Shown: one piece after another, positions 46,321 to 56,153 of the stretch
How the letters are laid out: the number at the start of each line of letters is the position of its first letter
Numbering within the stretch: position 1 is the first letter of the stretch
From: Haberlea rhodopensis
Lineage: Eukaryota; Streptophyta; Magnoliopsida; Lamiales; Gesneriaceae
Length of the DNA: 64,000 nt
Assembly: GCA_907163345.1 (NCBI GenBank)
Contig: CAJQUN010000421.1
Coordinates: 62,001-126,000, forward strand
Direction: 5' to 3'
The notes under the pieces: generated by a model
Told to the model about the DNA's origin: nothing
Databases searched by the model: none
The model's input: only the letters and a program-made list of their open reading frames with translations
Program-made: the position numbers and the translations under genes

Positions 46321-47480
46321 ACCTTAAGTCGGAAATGAAAAGTACTGCTGAGGACACTATGTGTTTATCAGCGATGATGACTTCTTATTGACATCTGGGC
46401 TATGATGTTGATGTGGACACGTCGCCGGTGCGAGTGTCGATCTTGTTGGCCGAGCCAGACATATTTGAGGTTTTCAGGAAAGCCAGAGATCGGATGATGA
46501 GGTTCAAAGATGGTCATCTATAGTACTTCAAGGACGGTCATCAAAGTTCAGAGTGGCAGAAGATGATTCATTGAGATTGGGCCACCGATGGGTAGTCTCA
46601 AATACGCCGGAGTTGCGTAAAGGAATCTTGGAGCAAGCTCACCGTAGCCGGTTCAGTATCCACCCAGGAATAAGAAAGTTGTACAAGGACCTAAGTGGTC
46701 GCTTCTAGTGGAGACGTATGAAGCGTGATGTTATGGCCTTGTCAAAAGATGTTTGATCTGCCAGCAGGTAAAGACAGAAAGACAGAGGCCTGATGGCGAG
46801 CTGAAGAGCTCGGAAGTACCCCAATGGAAGTGGGAACATGTACCTACGGACTTTGTAACCCACTTGCCAAGAGCGGCCTCTGGATTCGATACGATCTGAG
46901 TGATCGTGGATAGGCTGACGAAGTAGCTCACTTCATCCTTTGTCATGTGTCTTTAACGCACCTAAGGATGACTAATTATATGTGCGGGATGTAGTGAGGT
47001 TGCATAGAGTTCCAGTCTCGATTGTGTCTGACAGAGACCCAAGGTTTACTTCACATTTCGGGGAGGGTCTCCAGACGACTTTAGGCATAGGAGTGAGACT
47101 GAGTACGGCCTATCACCCTCAGTCAGACGGCCAGACAGAGCGTACCCTTCAGACGCTCGAGGACATCTTGAGGGCATATGTTTTGGAGTTTGATACTCCG
47201 TGGCAAGATTCAGCGCCAATGATGGAGTTCTCCGATATTAACAGCTATCAGACGAGCATTCGAATAACTCCTTTTGAAGCTCTTTACGGACGATGATGTA
47301 AGTCACCGTTGTATCGGGAGGACTTGACTACTATGGCGGTCGGAGGACCGGATATGATTAAGGATATGTAAGACAAAATTAAGTTGATACGCCAAAAGAT
47401 GAAGGTGACCCAGGATAGGCAAGCAGCCTATGCCGACAAGCGGCGATGACCGCTAGAATTCCAAGTAGAAGACAGGGTCT
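46321..47480 (+). pseudogene. Chromovirus B integrase (broken)
   Basis: Integrase inserts the cDNA. An HHCC zinc-binding region is visible in shifted frames around 46620-46780 (HRSRFSIHPG...CLICQQ). The catalytic core appears at 46982-47296 with IVSDRDPRF (second Asp) and YHPQSDGQTERT (Glu), then ITPFEALYGR. The segment encoding the first Asp (about 46850-46975) is disturbed by frameshifts and in-frame stops, and another stop follows ALYGR at 47294. Confidence 0.85.
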
Positions 47481-47482
47481 TC

Positions 47483-47885
47483 TTGAGAATCTCACCCTTC
47501 AGAGGTGTAATTCGTTTTGGTATACGGGAGAAGTTATCCCCGAGGTATGTTGGTCCATATGAAGTATTGCAGCGTATCAGTACTTTGGTTTACTGTTTGG
47601 CTCTACCGCTGTCTTTATCTGGGATTCATGATGTTTTCCATGCTTCTATGCTACGGAAGTATGAGCCAGACCCGTCTCATGAATTACGGTCTACTGAAGT
47701 GCAGTTGGACCCAGGGGTATCCTACGTTGAACGACCGGTCAGAATTCTGGATCGTGAGGATCGCAGACTACGAAGTAAAGTTTTACCGATGGTCTAAGTT
47801 CAGTGGGATCGTCGGGGTGTCGAGGAGGCTACGTGGGAGACGGAGCGGCGTATGGTACAGCACTACCCGGAACTATTCTCTGGTA
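47483..47885 (+). pseudogene. Chromovirus B integrase C-terminus and chromodomain
   Basis: The frame 47483-47797 carries the GPY/F-type module (KLSPRYVGPYEVLQ, HDVFHASMLRKYEPDPSH) followed by LDREDRRLRSKVLPMV and a stop. The next codons, in the same frame, would read VQWDRRGVEEATWE and YPELF, the classic chromodomain end of Tekay/Del elements. This chromodomain is what places B, and by similarity C, in the chromovirus clade; such domains bind modified histones and steer integration. Confidence 0.85.
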
Positions 47886-47934
47886 TGTGATTTATGTTTA
47901 GTTTCTTTTGGGGTAAGTGCATGCGATTTCGAGG

Positions 47935-47960
47935 ACGAAATCTTATAAGTAGGGGAGTAG
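47935..47960 (+). other. Polypurine tract of B
   Basis: GAGGACGAAATCTTATAAG then TAGGGGAGTAG directly before the 3' LTR at 47961. The same GAGGACGAAAT start is used by LARD family A. Confidence 0.85.
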
Positions 47961-50686
47961 TGTGATGTCCCCGAAATGCGTAATTACAATTAAAGCATTA
48001 ATTATGTTTATGTGATTAATTATGTGAATAATTGATTTATGTGTTGAAATTAATTACCACGATGAAATGCTTAGTCACATGATAGGCATGACCCGGGAGG
48101 GGAGTTACGTTTCAAGGTGCATGTTATGCATGATAGAAAATGAGGTGTTAACATGATTTAATTGTGTTGATTTTTAATTATGAGGAAAGTATGAATTTAA
48201 TGAAGTTGGTTGCATTTTTGTAAAATGCTTTTAAAATACCATGTTGGGGTATTTTATACATCATGTTAATTTGGGGTACAATTTTAATAACCCCACTATA
48301 TTCCCCTTTTATCCCATTTTCCCTTAACTTCTCCCCCACCACTCAAAAACCCCCAATTCTCTCCCAAAGCCCTAACCTCACCCCATTTTCGAAATCCTTC
48401 AAAGGAGGAAGGAGGAAACTCCACAAAACTTGTGTTTGTGTATCTTTGTTAAGATTTGGAGTCTTCAAGAGGTATGGAACCCTTCCTTAAGTTTTTATGA
48501 AGTTTGGATTTGAAATGGGATGATTTTGAAGTGATTTAAGTGGGTTTGGTTGGGTATATGTTGTATGTTGTTGGGGTATGATTTTTGAAGTGTTTTAAGT
48601 GGGTTTTAGTGGGTTATGATGTTATTGTTATTGTTGGGAAGTTTGGTGTTGAAAGGTATGAGAATAAGCTTGGAAAATGCACATAAAAATGGTGGAATCG
48701 CGGCCACTGGAAGTGGCGATCGATCGCTACAAAAGCAGCGATCGATCGCCGAGGGGCAGTACGCGAAGATGAGGATAGGCGATCGATCGCCTCAAATGGC
48801 GCGATCGATCGCCAACGTCCAGTAGCCAAATGAGCACCAGGCGATCGATCGCCTCATTTTAAGCGATCGATCGCTGTTAAGTGAAAAATCGGGCGATCGA
48901 TCGCCTCATTTTGAGCGATCGATCGCCACTGTTCAAAAGTTGAAAAATGATGATTTTTGTTGAATTTTTGGTATTGGGCTATTGTTTAGCTTCTAATATC
49001 AATTTGTATGGTTATGTAGAACCGTCCCAGGTACCCACGACTTCAAGGAGATAAAGTTCTACAATTTCTCCTTCTTTTGGAATTAAGGTACGTAAGAGAC
49101 GTACGAGCATCGGACGGTAAACCATACCCTTACATATTATGATGATGTTTACGATGATGATGTTTATGATGATGTTTATGATGATAATTGTGATAAATAA
49201 ATTAAGATGATGTTGTTTGTGAAGATGATATGATAAGTAAGTTATATTGATGATGATTATGATGACGATGTTACGATGATGATTATGATAAGTAAGTTAT
49301 GAGGAGGATGATTATGATGATGAAGTTTATGATGATGATTTTGATAAGTAAGATTATGATGACGATGTTATGATGATAATGTTCATGTTAAGTAAGTTCA
49401 TGATGATGATGTTACGATGATGATGCTTATGAAAAGTAAGTTTATGATGATGGGATACGATGTTATTATGTGGTAAGACGCCACGGGGTAAGATACCCAT
49501 ATGGTAAGAGGCCATACTCCTATATTTTGATCATGCTATGATTGCATAAGAATTTACGATGCCATGATGATGTATATAATGAATAAAAATGATAAGATGT
49601 TTAAGATGATGTTATGATAAGTAAGTTCACGATGAAGATGACTTTATAATGAATTAAGATGACAAGATGCTTACGATGATGTTATGATAAAAGAAAATGA
49701 TATGACGTTACTATAACGATTATGATGAGACGTGATGTCTATAAGATGATAATGCTTATATGATAATGATGTTTACAAGATGATGAAGTTTATGAGATGC
49801 TATGATGTTATGATGAATATGAAACTATGTTCTTAAGAATGGTTGAATGTCCGGTGGTTATTATGGGCAAGCGAGGAAGGTCTTGCCGCTCACATGAATG
49901 AGCGATGGGGTACATCCGCTATCAAGGTGTAGCGATGGGTATCATCCGCTGATGAGCGATGGGGTACATCCGCTATCAAGGTGTAGCGATGGGTATCATC
50001 CGCTGAGCGATGGGGTACATCCGCTATCAAGGTGTAGCGATGGGTATCATCCGCTGAATAAAGAGATACATCCGCTATGAAGGCGTAGCGATGGGTATCA
50101 TACGATGTGTTATTTCGAGCGAGGGGGCCAATTATACCGCTGTCATAATGGAACCCGGACAGTCCCATTTCTAATTAACATAGTTTGTTGTGAGCATATA
50201 TGTGAAGTATGATGTTTAATCATTTATGGCAAGAACTAATGATTTTATGCATGATTATGAAACAGGGACAACCAAAGAGGGTTAATACGATTAACCAGGA
50301 AGTATACGTTATCAATTACTTTCATGCATTTATTTATATGCCATTTCCTTATGATTAATAAGTAACGATGTATATGCTCATGATGGGTTGTTCCTGTAGG
50401 TACACCTTTGGACTAAAGGACTAAGGGCTGGGTTGTGACAGTGAGCCTTGAGGAGCATGAAAGAAGTTAGGATACAGGAATTCTTTGGCTAGTCTCTACT
50501 CTAGGAGTAGAATTAATTCTATAGCCATAACATTCTTTTGCGAATGTAATAAGTTAAGTTTGAAATTTCATTTTCGGCCTGTAATCTTATTAGGTCCAAG
50601 CTACAACCGAAACCCTAAGACGTTATAAATGCATGTTTAGTCCCTAATAGGTGATTAATATGATGTTAAGGTAGGAAGACCCTACA
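47961..50686 (+). repeat. 3' LTR of chromovirus B
   Basis: 2726 bp, ends GAAGACCCTACA. Very similar to the 5' LTR; differences are an extra 51-bp hairpin unit, an extra GATGATGTTTAC-type unit near 49147, and scattered substitutions. The palindrome array is at about 48717-48926. Confidence 0.94.
48717..48926. repeat. CGATCGATCG palindrome array (B 3' LTR)
   Basis: Same eight-copy, 22-bp-paired arrangement as 33131-33339; one flanking change (CGATCGATCGCTGTT for CGATCGATCGCCGCT) leaves the palindrome intact. Confidence 0.93.
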
Positions 50687-50691
50687 GAATA

Positions 50692-51535
50692 AGAGGTTCA
50701 CCTTGTACACGGATGCGTCACTGCAGGGTTTGGGTTGTGTGTTGATGCAAGATAAGCATGTGGTGGCTGATGCATCGAGGCAGCTGAAGCCACATGAGGC
50801 TAGGTACCCAATGCATGATTTGGAACTGGTGGCCATCATTTTTGCCTTGAAGATTTGGAGGCATTACTTGTATGGCACGTCTTACACTATATATACGGAC
50901 CATAAGAGCCTGAAGTTCTTATTCACTCAGGCAGAGTTGAATATGCGGCAAAGAAGGTGGATGGATTACTCAAGGACTAGGACTGTGAGATTGAGTACCA
51001 TCCTGGTAAAGCAAACTTGATAGCAGACGCCTTAAGTCGGAAGGTGAAGAGTACTGCTGAGGATGCTATGTGTTTGTCAGCTTTGATGACTTCTTACTGC
51101 CATCTGAGCTATGATTTCGATGTGGACACGTTGCCAGTGCGAGTGTCGACCTTATTGGTTGAGCCAGACATATTTGAGGCGATCAAGAAGGCCCAGAGGT
51201 CGGATGATGAGGTTCAGAGGTGGACATCATTAGTACTTCAGGGTCAGCCATCCAAGTTCAGAGTGGCTGAGGATGATTCCTTGAGACTGGGCAACCGATG
51301 GGTAGTCCCAGATACACCAGAGTTGCGTAAAGGAATATTGGAGCGAGCTCACAGTAGTCGGTTCAGTATCCACCCGGGAGGAAGGAAGATGTACAAGGAC
51401 CTATGCGGTCAATTCTGGTGGAGACGCATGAAGTGCGATGTGATCACTTTTGTTAAAAGATGTTTGATCTGCCAGCAGGTAAAGGCAGAGAGACAGAGGC
51501 CTGGTGGCGAGCTTGGAGCTTGGAGGTACCCGTGC
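50692..51535 (+). pseudogene. Chromovirus C RNase H and integrase N-terminus (truncated)
   Basis: Resumes the pol frame of C after element B. RNase H: FTLYTDASLQGLGCVLM, YPMHDLELVAIIFALKIWRHYLYG, TDHKSLKFLFTQ. A frame change lies around 50960-51015; the next frame (51017-) begins with IADALSRK and contains the integrase zinc finger RAHSSRFSIHPGG...FVKRCLICQQVKAE (His-His-Cys-Cys). The sequence leaves integrase at about 51530, immediately before the poly-C run, so the catalytic core, C-terminus and chromodomain are gone. Confidence 0.9.
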
Positions 51536-51537
51536 CA

Positions 51538-51558
51538 CCCCCCCCCCCCCCCCCCCCC
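51538..51558 (+). repeat. Poly-C run at a deletion junction
   Basis: Twenty-one C in a row joins integrase sequence to LTR sequence that in the 5' LTR begins after a shorter C-run at 28180-28187. About 255 bp of the LTR start and all of pol downstream of the zinc finger are missing. The exact count may be affected by sequencing error. Confidence 0.8.
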
Positions 51559-52858
51559 ATCAGTCCGCCCCCCACTTGGCAAACCCATGCCTCATTACTC
51601 ACCCCCATCCCCAACCCATGCCCAATCACTTTTCCTTTCCCTCTTCCTTTCCCTCTTCCTTTCCCCTCTTTTTCGTACCTGATGTGCTGCAAAATAGAGG
51701 GAAAAAAGCTGGATTTATTAGGTGTAAAACCTTGTGTGATATCCCCGAAATGATTATGTGGGTAATCATACAATTAAAGGTTGTTAATTGTGAGCCTATG
51801 TGCTAAAGACGTATTTTATGTGGGAGTGATTTATTTATTTTGATGATGTGGTTTAGGGAGCATGTTACGTGTTTTTAATTGTTGTGTTGATGTGGTAATA
51901 TAATAAAATATCAAGGAGAGATATTTTTATACATCGTATGAAATACCGGGACACAATTAAACACCACAAAACCACCCTACATGCAACCACCCCACCCCCA
52001 CTTGACTCAACCCACGCCCCTCCCCTGTTTTTCTGGAAAGCAGATTGACTAAGAGGAAACTTTGGACTTGGATATTTTCATCTTGCCTCTTCCAAAAAGA
52101 CTCCTTCTTCTTCCCTTCCTTTTGTCTGCAACTTGGTCGGTTTCTAGGAAAAAGTGATCGGATTTCGTTCATCCCTTCATATAGAAAATCGAAGAGCAAA
52201 AGTGGTGAGGAGTCACTTGTTTTTACCAGTTTTCTGATTTCTAGCATGTATGTTCTTAGTAGCAGATTTGGCATGCTAGTGTAGGGTTTAAAGAAATATT
52301 GTTATGATTACTTTTATGTGATGTTTATGAAGCTCTCTGTATTTTTCCTTGAGCATGTTGCATGTTTTATGTAGAGGAAATAAGCATGTAAAGTAAGGTG
52401 TTCGAAAATCTGGGTAAGGATGTGCCCTGTTTTCTGGAAAATTATGTGTGGGGAGTGTTTTTATGAAGGCGTTATCATGCACGTTAAGCTTAGGTTTTGG
52501 TAAACCTTTGATGTGAAAATATGCATGGTAGTTTTGTGAAGCCCTTGGCATGTTTGTTTGAGCATTCTTTATGTTATATGTGATAGTTTTGATAGCATGA
52601 AGAAAGGTACTCAAGAAATCTGGAAATGAATATGTTGCCTGTTTCCAGAAAAGTTGATCCAGTACTTGTTTAAATGGTCGACGTTTATGCATGTGGGCTT
52701 GTGTTTAGGGTGTAAATTTGGATTTAATACACTCAGGGTAGTGTAGTGCAACTGCTAGCATGTTGGTCTTGGCATGTATTATGTCTTACATGTTAGATTT
52801 AAGGGTATGAATATCGGTGTTAAGCAATTCTGGAAAATCGCCAAAGGAACAGAGTTGG

Positions 52859-53016
52859 CGATCGATCGCCAAGGAGGCGCGATCGATCGCGACGTTCCAG
52901 TAGGTTTTGGCGATCGATCGCCAATATTGGGGCGATCGATCGCTGACTGCATTTTTTTGATATGCGACGTTCCAGTAGCATCTCGCGATCGATCGGGGCT
53001 TAGGGGCGATCGATCG
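52859..53016. repeat. CGATCGATCG palindrome array (H solo LTR)
   Basis: Pairs 52859/52880 (21 bp), 52911/52933 (22) and 52986/53007 (21). Confidence 0.92.
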
Positions 53017-53355
53017 CGAGATGACATTGTTGGATAAATGTGGTTTTAATTGATGTTTTGATTTCCGTATTATTATGAGGTGCCTAATATTGTGTTGTGT
53101 GGCTATGTAGAACCATCTCAGGTGCCAGCACAGCCGAGGAGATAGTCAATTGACTCTTATATCTTTTGGAAAGGTACGTAAGCGACGTACGGGCATCCCA
53201 ACGGTAACATGTACTTTATGTTTATCTATTTGACACATGATGAATGCAATGTGGTGCATTAAGGTTAAGATACATGTTATTATGCATTGTTTTTGCATAT
53301 GTATGTTGTGAAATATAAGAGGTGTATTTCACGAGTCAAGGTTATCTTAGTAAGG

Positions 53356-53432
53356 ATTTTAATGCTTACGCTAAGGTCCATAGGAAGCGAGGAAGAATTC
53401 CTCTTTCATGGAGTGGCAAGAAGCATTAAAAT
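53356..53432 (+). repeat. Nested stem-loop in the H LTR
   Basis: Perfect 12-bp outer arms ATTTTAATGCTT (53356-53367) and AAGCATTAAAAT (53421-53432) enclose TCCAT...ATGGA and GAGGAAGAATTCCTC inverted repeats. Homologous outer arms frame the cassettes of A1 and A2. Confidence 0.8.
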
Positions 53433-54438
53433 GTACTAATGATAAGGACTCAGGATTGAAATAAGGATTTAAGAAGGAAGGATGTCATGACATTTATTTA
53501 TAAAACCATATGTTCATATAACGTGTCATTATGAGTTATGGTACAGGGACAACCAATGGACGTTGTAAATGCTTGGAAATACAGGAAGTGCTTTGTATTT
53601 ATAATTTTGCATTTACGTCTTGCATTCATATTATGTTGAATATGAATTGTGTTATGCTCATGTGTTGGGGGTTGTCTTTGTAGGTGCTTTTGATGATGAG
53701 AACCAGGGTCGGGGTTGAAATGCTGAGCTAAGGAGTGCTACAGGATTAGCATGTTAGAGAATTTTGTATAGCTTCTACTTGTAGTAGAATGAGACTATAA
53801 CGTAGTACCTCTTTGTAGGACTATGTGAAATTCCTTTTTGAACTTTTGGTACTGTAATCTCGTAAGCTCAGGTTAATCAACACGACTTTACTACTCTGAT
53901 TATATATATGATGTTTAGTTCTCTTAATTGCACCTTAGTACCTTGTTGAGATAACGGGGTCTCACACCTTGCAAGAAGAGGAGCAAAAAGAGGGGGGTAA
54001 GTGGGTACTCTGTTTTCAGGGTTTTTGGTTGGGTTTAAGTTTGGTTGGGTGATTCTTCATGCATGCTAGTATAGGTTTGGATGAAACCTTGGTATGAGTA
54101 CTTACATGGAATTATTTTGTAGCTACTAGCATGTTTACTCGAGCATGTTACATGTTTTATGTGTTAGATTTCTAGTTATGAAAGTATGTGCTCGAAAATC
54201 TGGGCAAGAGATGCATGCTCTGTTTTTCTGTAAAGATTGGATGAGATCTAAGTTTATGAGGATGTTATGATGCATGCTAGCTTAGGTTTTGTAAAACCTT
54301 TGATTTAAGTACCTACATGGAAGTTTTACGAGGTTCCTAGCATGTTTGTTTAAGCAAGTATGATGTGTTATGAAGTAGATTTGATGCCATGAAATGAGGT
54401 GCTCGAAAATCTGGGGAAGTCCCGATTTTCAGAGTGCT

Positions 54439-54564
54439 CGATCGATCGAGATTCTTGTCCCGATCGATCGAGCGAGGCAGAGGATTTAAAGCATGGATCA
54501 AAATTCAGGGGCCGATCGATCGAAAGGAATTTTCGATCGATCGGTGAAGCTCCTCGATCGATCG
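54439..54564. repeat. CGATCGATCG palindrome array (C 3' LTR only)
   Basis: Starts at 54439/54461 (22 bp), then 54513, 54534, 54555 (two 21-bp steps). It ends 7 bp before AAGGTACGTAAG. Absent from the 5' LTR. Confidence 0.92.
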
Positions 54565-54701
54565 GTAAAAAGGTACGTAAGAGACGTACGGGCATCGGAC
54601 GGTAAAACACACCTCTACACTATGACTATGCATTTATCGCATGAGTATTTACGATGAAATGATGATGTTTATATGATGTTTATATAATGATATGATGTTA
54701 T

Positions 54702-54990
54702 GATTAGGTAAGACGCCCATATGGTAAGATGACATACGATGTTATGATTGGGTAAGATGCCCATATGGTAAGATGTCATACGATGTTATGATTGGGTAAG
54801 ATGCCCATATGGCAAGATGTCATACAATGTTATGATTTGGTAAGATGCCCATATGGTAAGATGCCATACGATGTTATGATTGGGTAAGATGCCCATATGG
54901 TAAGATGCCATACGATGTTATGATTGGGTAAGATGCCCATATGGTAAGATGCCATACGATGTTTATGATTGAGTAAGATGCCCATATGCA
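54702..54990 (+). repeat. 44-bp tandem repeat of paired hairpins (7 copies)
   Basis: Units at 54702, 54746, 54790, 54834, 54878, 54922 and about 54967. Same GGGTAAGATGCCC/ATGGTAAGATGCCAT alternation as in the 5' LTR, with two more units. Confidence 0.9.
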
Positions 54991-55412
54991 TGAATGCGAA
55001 CCAGGGACAATAAAAAGAAGTTAATGAATAACCAGCAAGTTTACTTAACTAAGATTTCATGCATTTAATGTTATGTTTTTATGATGTTAAGTAAAGATGA
55101 ATATGCTCATGATGTGTTGTCCCTGTAGGTACACTTTTGGACTGAAGGACTAAGGGTCGGGTTGAGGCAGTGAGCTAAAAGAACACAAAGATGTAGAGGA
55201 TTCAGCTTTTGATTAGTATCTACTCTAGGAGTAGTATAAATCTAAATGTTAGCATTCATTATGGGAATGTAATTAATAAGTTTTTGGAAGTTTGATTTTT
55301 GGCCTGTAATCTTGTTAGCTCACGTAACAACCGGAACTCTAAAATGTCATTAATGCATGTTTAGTACATCAATACGTTATCCTAACACTGTTAAGGTGGG
55401 GAAGACCCCACA

Positions 55413-55655
55413 AGCAGGGCATCCAAAATTTGCAACGGGAACTACAGTGGGGCCAAGCACAGATAAGTCAGCACCAAATGGAGTTCCTGCAATACCAATG
55501 TGCATGGAACAATACCTTGGCCCAAGGTTTCCCAACTATTCAGTTCCCGCCTGAGCCGCAATTTCAGCCATTCCCGCCATATCAACCACCAACACCTGAG
55601 TACCAACCATACCAACCACCACCACAGGATTATCCGCCATACCCACCATACTAGC
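55413..55655 (+). pseudogene. Second ORF of element F, C-terminal end
   Basis: Continues the element-F ORF after chromovirus C: a Gln-rich, probably helical stretch (IQNLQRELQWGQAQISQHQ) followed by a Pro/Tyr/Gln-rich tail with repeated PPYQPP- and YQPYQPPP-type units, ending at TAG 55653-55655. Proline-rich tails of this kind are common in these plant retroelement proteins. The first five bases are the TSD copy. Confidence 0.75.
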
Positions 55656-55664
55656 CAGAGGAGC

Positions 55665-55717
55665 TGTAAGGACCCCCGTGCCCTTAACCCGTTATTAGTG
55701 TATTAATCCATACCATT
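55665..55717 (-). repeat. Scrap of family-A LTR end
   Basis: TGTAAGGACCCCCGTGCCCT and the next 30 bases match the minus-strand terminal 50 bp of family-A LTRs, then similarity stops. No TSD could be defined. Confidence 0.75.
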
Positions 55718-55905
55718 AGGCTCCGTTTGGAGTGTTGTATAACTTTTTAATCATTGTATTACTTATCATATCCCATGTTTTTTTTCGATTTTTAACACAA
55801 ATTATCCCACCATATTTATCACACTCTAATCCCACTTTATAACAAAATGACATAAATGCCAATTCCCGCCTTTTTCACTATCTCAAAATTTAAAATTCAC
55901 GCCAA
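55718..55905 (+). other. AT-rich DNA, possible Tourist-like MITE end
   Basis: Begins TTAGGCTCCGTTTGG. TTA is the PIF/Harbinger target sequence, and GGCTCCGTTTGG resembles a Tourist terminal repeat. The opposite end is not found before the microsatellite, so at best it is truncated. No coding frame. Confidence 0.4.
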
Positions 55906-56042
55906 AAAATAATTATATATTATTATTATAATCTAACTATTATATATATATATATATATACACATGCACGCACGCGTGTGTGTATATATATATATAGATA
56001 ATAATAATAATAATAATAATATATATAAATTATATATATTAC

Positions 56043-56076
<34 letters not shown>

Positions 56077-56135
56077 GCATAAATATATATATTATTATGT
56101 AATAATAATAATAATTATTATAATATGTTGTTAAC
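55906..56135. repeat. AT microsatellite with two large imperfect palindromes
   Basis: (TA)n followed by CACATGCACGCACGCGTGTG and (TA)n forms one inverted repeat (about 55941-55995). (ATA)n, TATATATAAATTATATATA and (TTA)n form a second (about 55999-56071). It borders the integrated pararetrovirus. Confidence 0.9.
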
Positions 56136-56153
56136 ACAAGTAGCCTTATTCAA

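Larger units (their letters stand above)
32374..50686 (+). mobile_element. Tekay/Del-like chromovirus B, with nested A2, TSD GAATA
   Basis: TSD GAATA at 32369-32373 and 50687-50691. LTRs 32374-35034 and 47961-50686; tRNA-Met site at 35039; decayed protease-RT (35265-36188, 45666-46000), RNase H, integrase and chromodomain (46000-47885); polypurine tract at 47935-47960. Most of gag and the start of protease are deleted. It shares its coding backbone with C but has a different LTR family. Confidence 0.94.
51735..53966 (+). mobile_element. Solo LTR, family H, TSD CCTTG
   Basis: 2232 bp from TGTGATATCCCC to GGGGTCTCACA, flanked by CCTTG at 51730-51734 and 53967-53971. It contains the palindrome array 52859-53016, AAGGTACGTAAGCGACGTACGG (about 53172), a GAAATA/TATTTC hairpin (about 53309), the nested stem 53356-53432, and an ACAGGGACAACC...GGTTGTCTTTGT bracket (53543.../53671...). 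Its middle is the segment found inside family-A LARDs. Confidence 0.95.
27933..55412 (+). mobile_element. Tekay/Del-like chromovirus C, with nested B and H, TSD AGCAG
   Basis: TSD AGCAG at 27928-27932 and 55413-55417. Order: 5' LTR (27933-29574), primer site, gag-protease (29780-31471), RT (31410-32373), [element B 32374-50686], RNase H and integrase zinc finger (50692-about 51530), poly-C junction, 3' LTR lacking its first 255 bp (to 55412) with the H solo LTR inside. The integrase core, chromodomain and polypurine tract have been deleted at the junction. Without the nested elements the copy would be about 6.9 kb. Confidence 0.93.
51559..55412 (+). repeat. 3' LTR of chromovirus C (5'-truncated, interrupted by H)
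   Basis: Matches 28188-29574 of the 5' LTR in segments 51559-51734 and 53967-55412. It contains a CGATCGATCG array (54439-54564) where the 5' LTR has only a short unrelated stretch (28780-28820), and seven instead of five 44-bp units (54702-54990). It ends GACCCCACA, followed by TSD AGCAG. Confidence 0.92.
20332..55655 (+). mobile_element. Athila-type Ty3/gypsy element F, pol-less, split by G and C
   Basis: LTR (20332-about 21857) starting TGATAGGGG, tRNA-Asp-type primer site, Athila-like gag in two parts (22033-22632, 25409-26128), a spacer with its own palindrome array, then a second long ORF (26992-27932) that resumes at 55413-55655 after chromovirus C. Protease, RT, RNase H and integrase are missing between gag and the second ORF, so this copy is non-autonomous. 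No 3' LTR is seen: at 55665 the sequence passes into a scrap of family-A LTR and AT-rich DNA. The left junction is inside the D 3' LTR. Confidence 0.8.
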
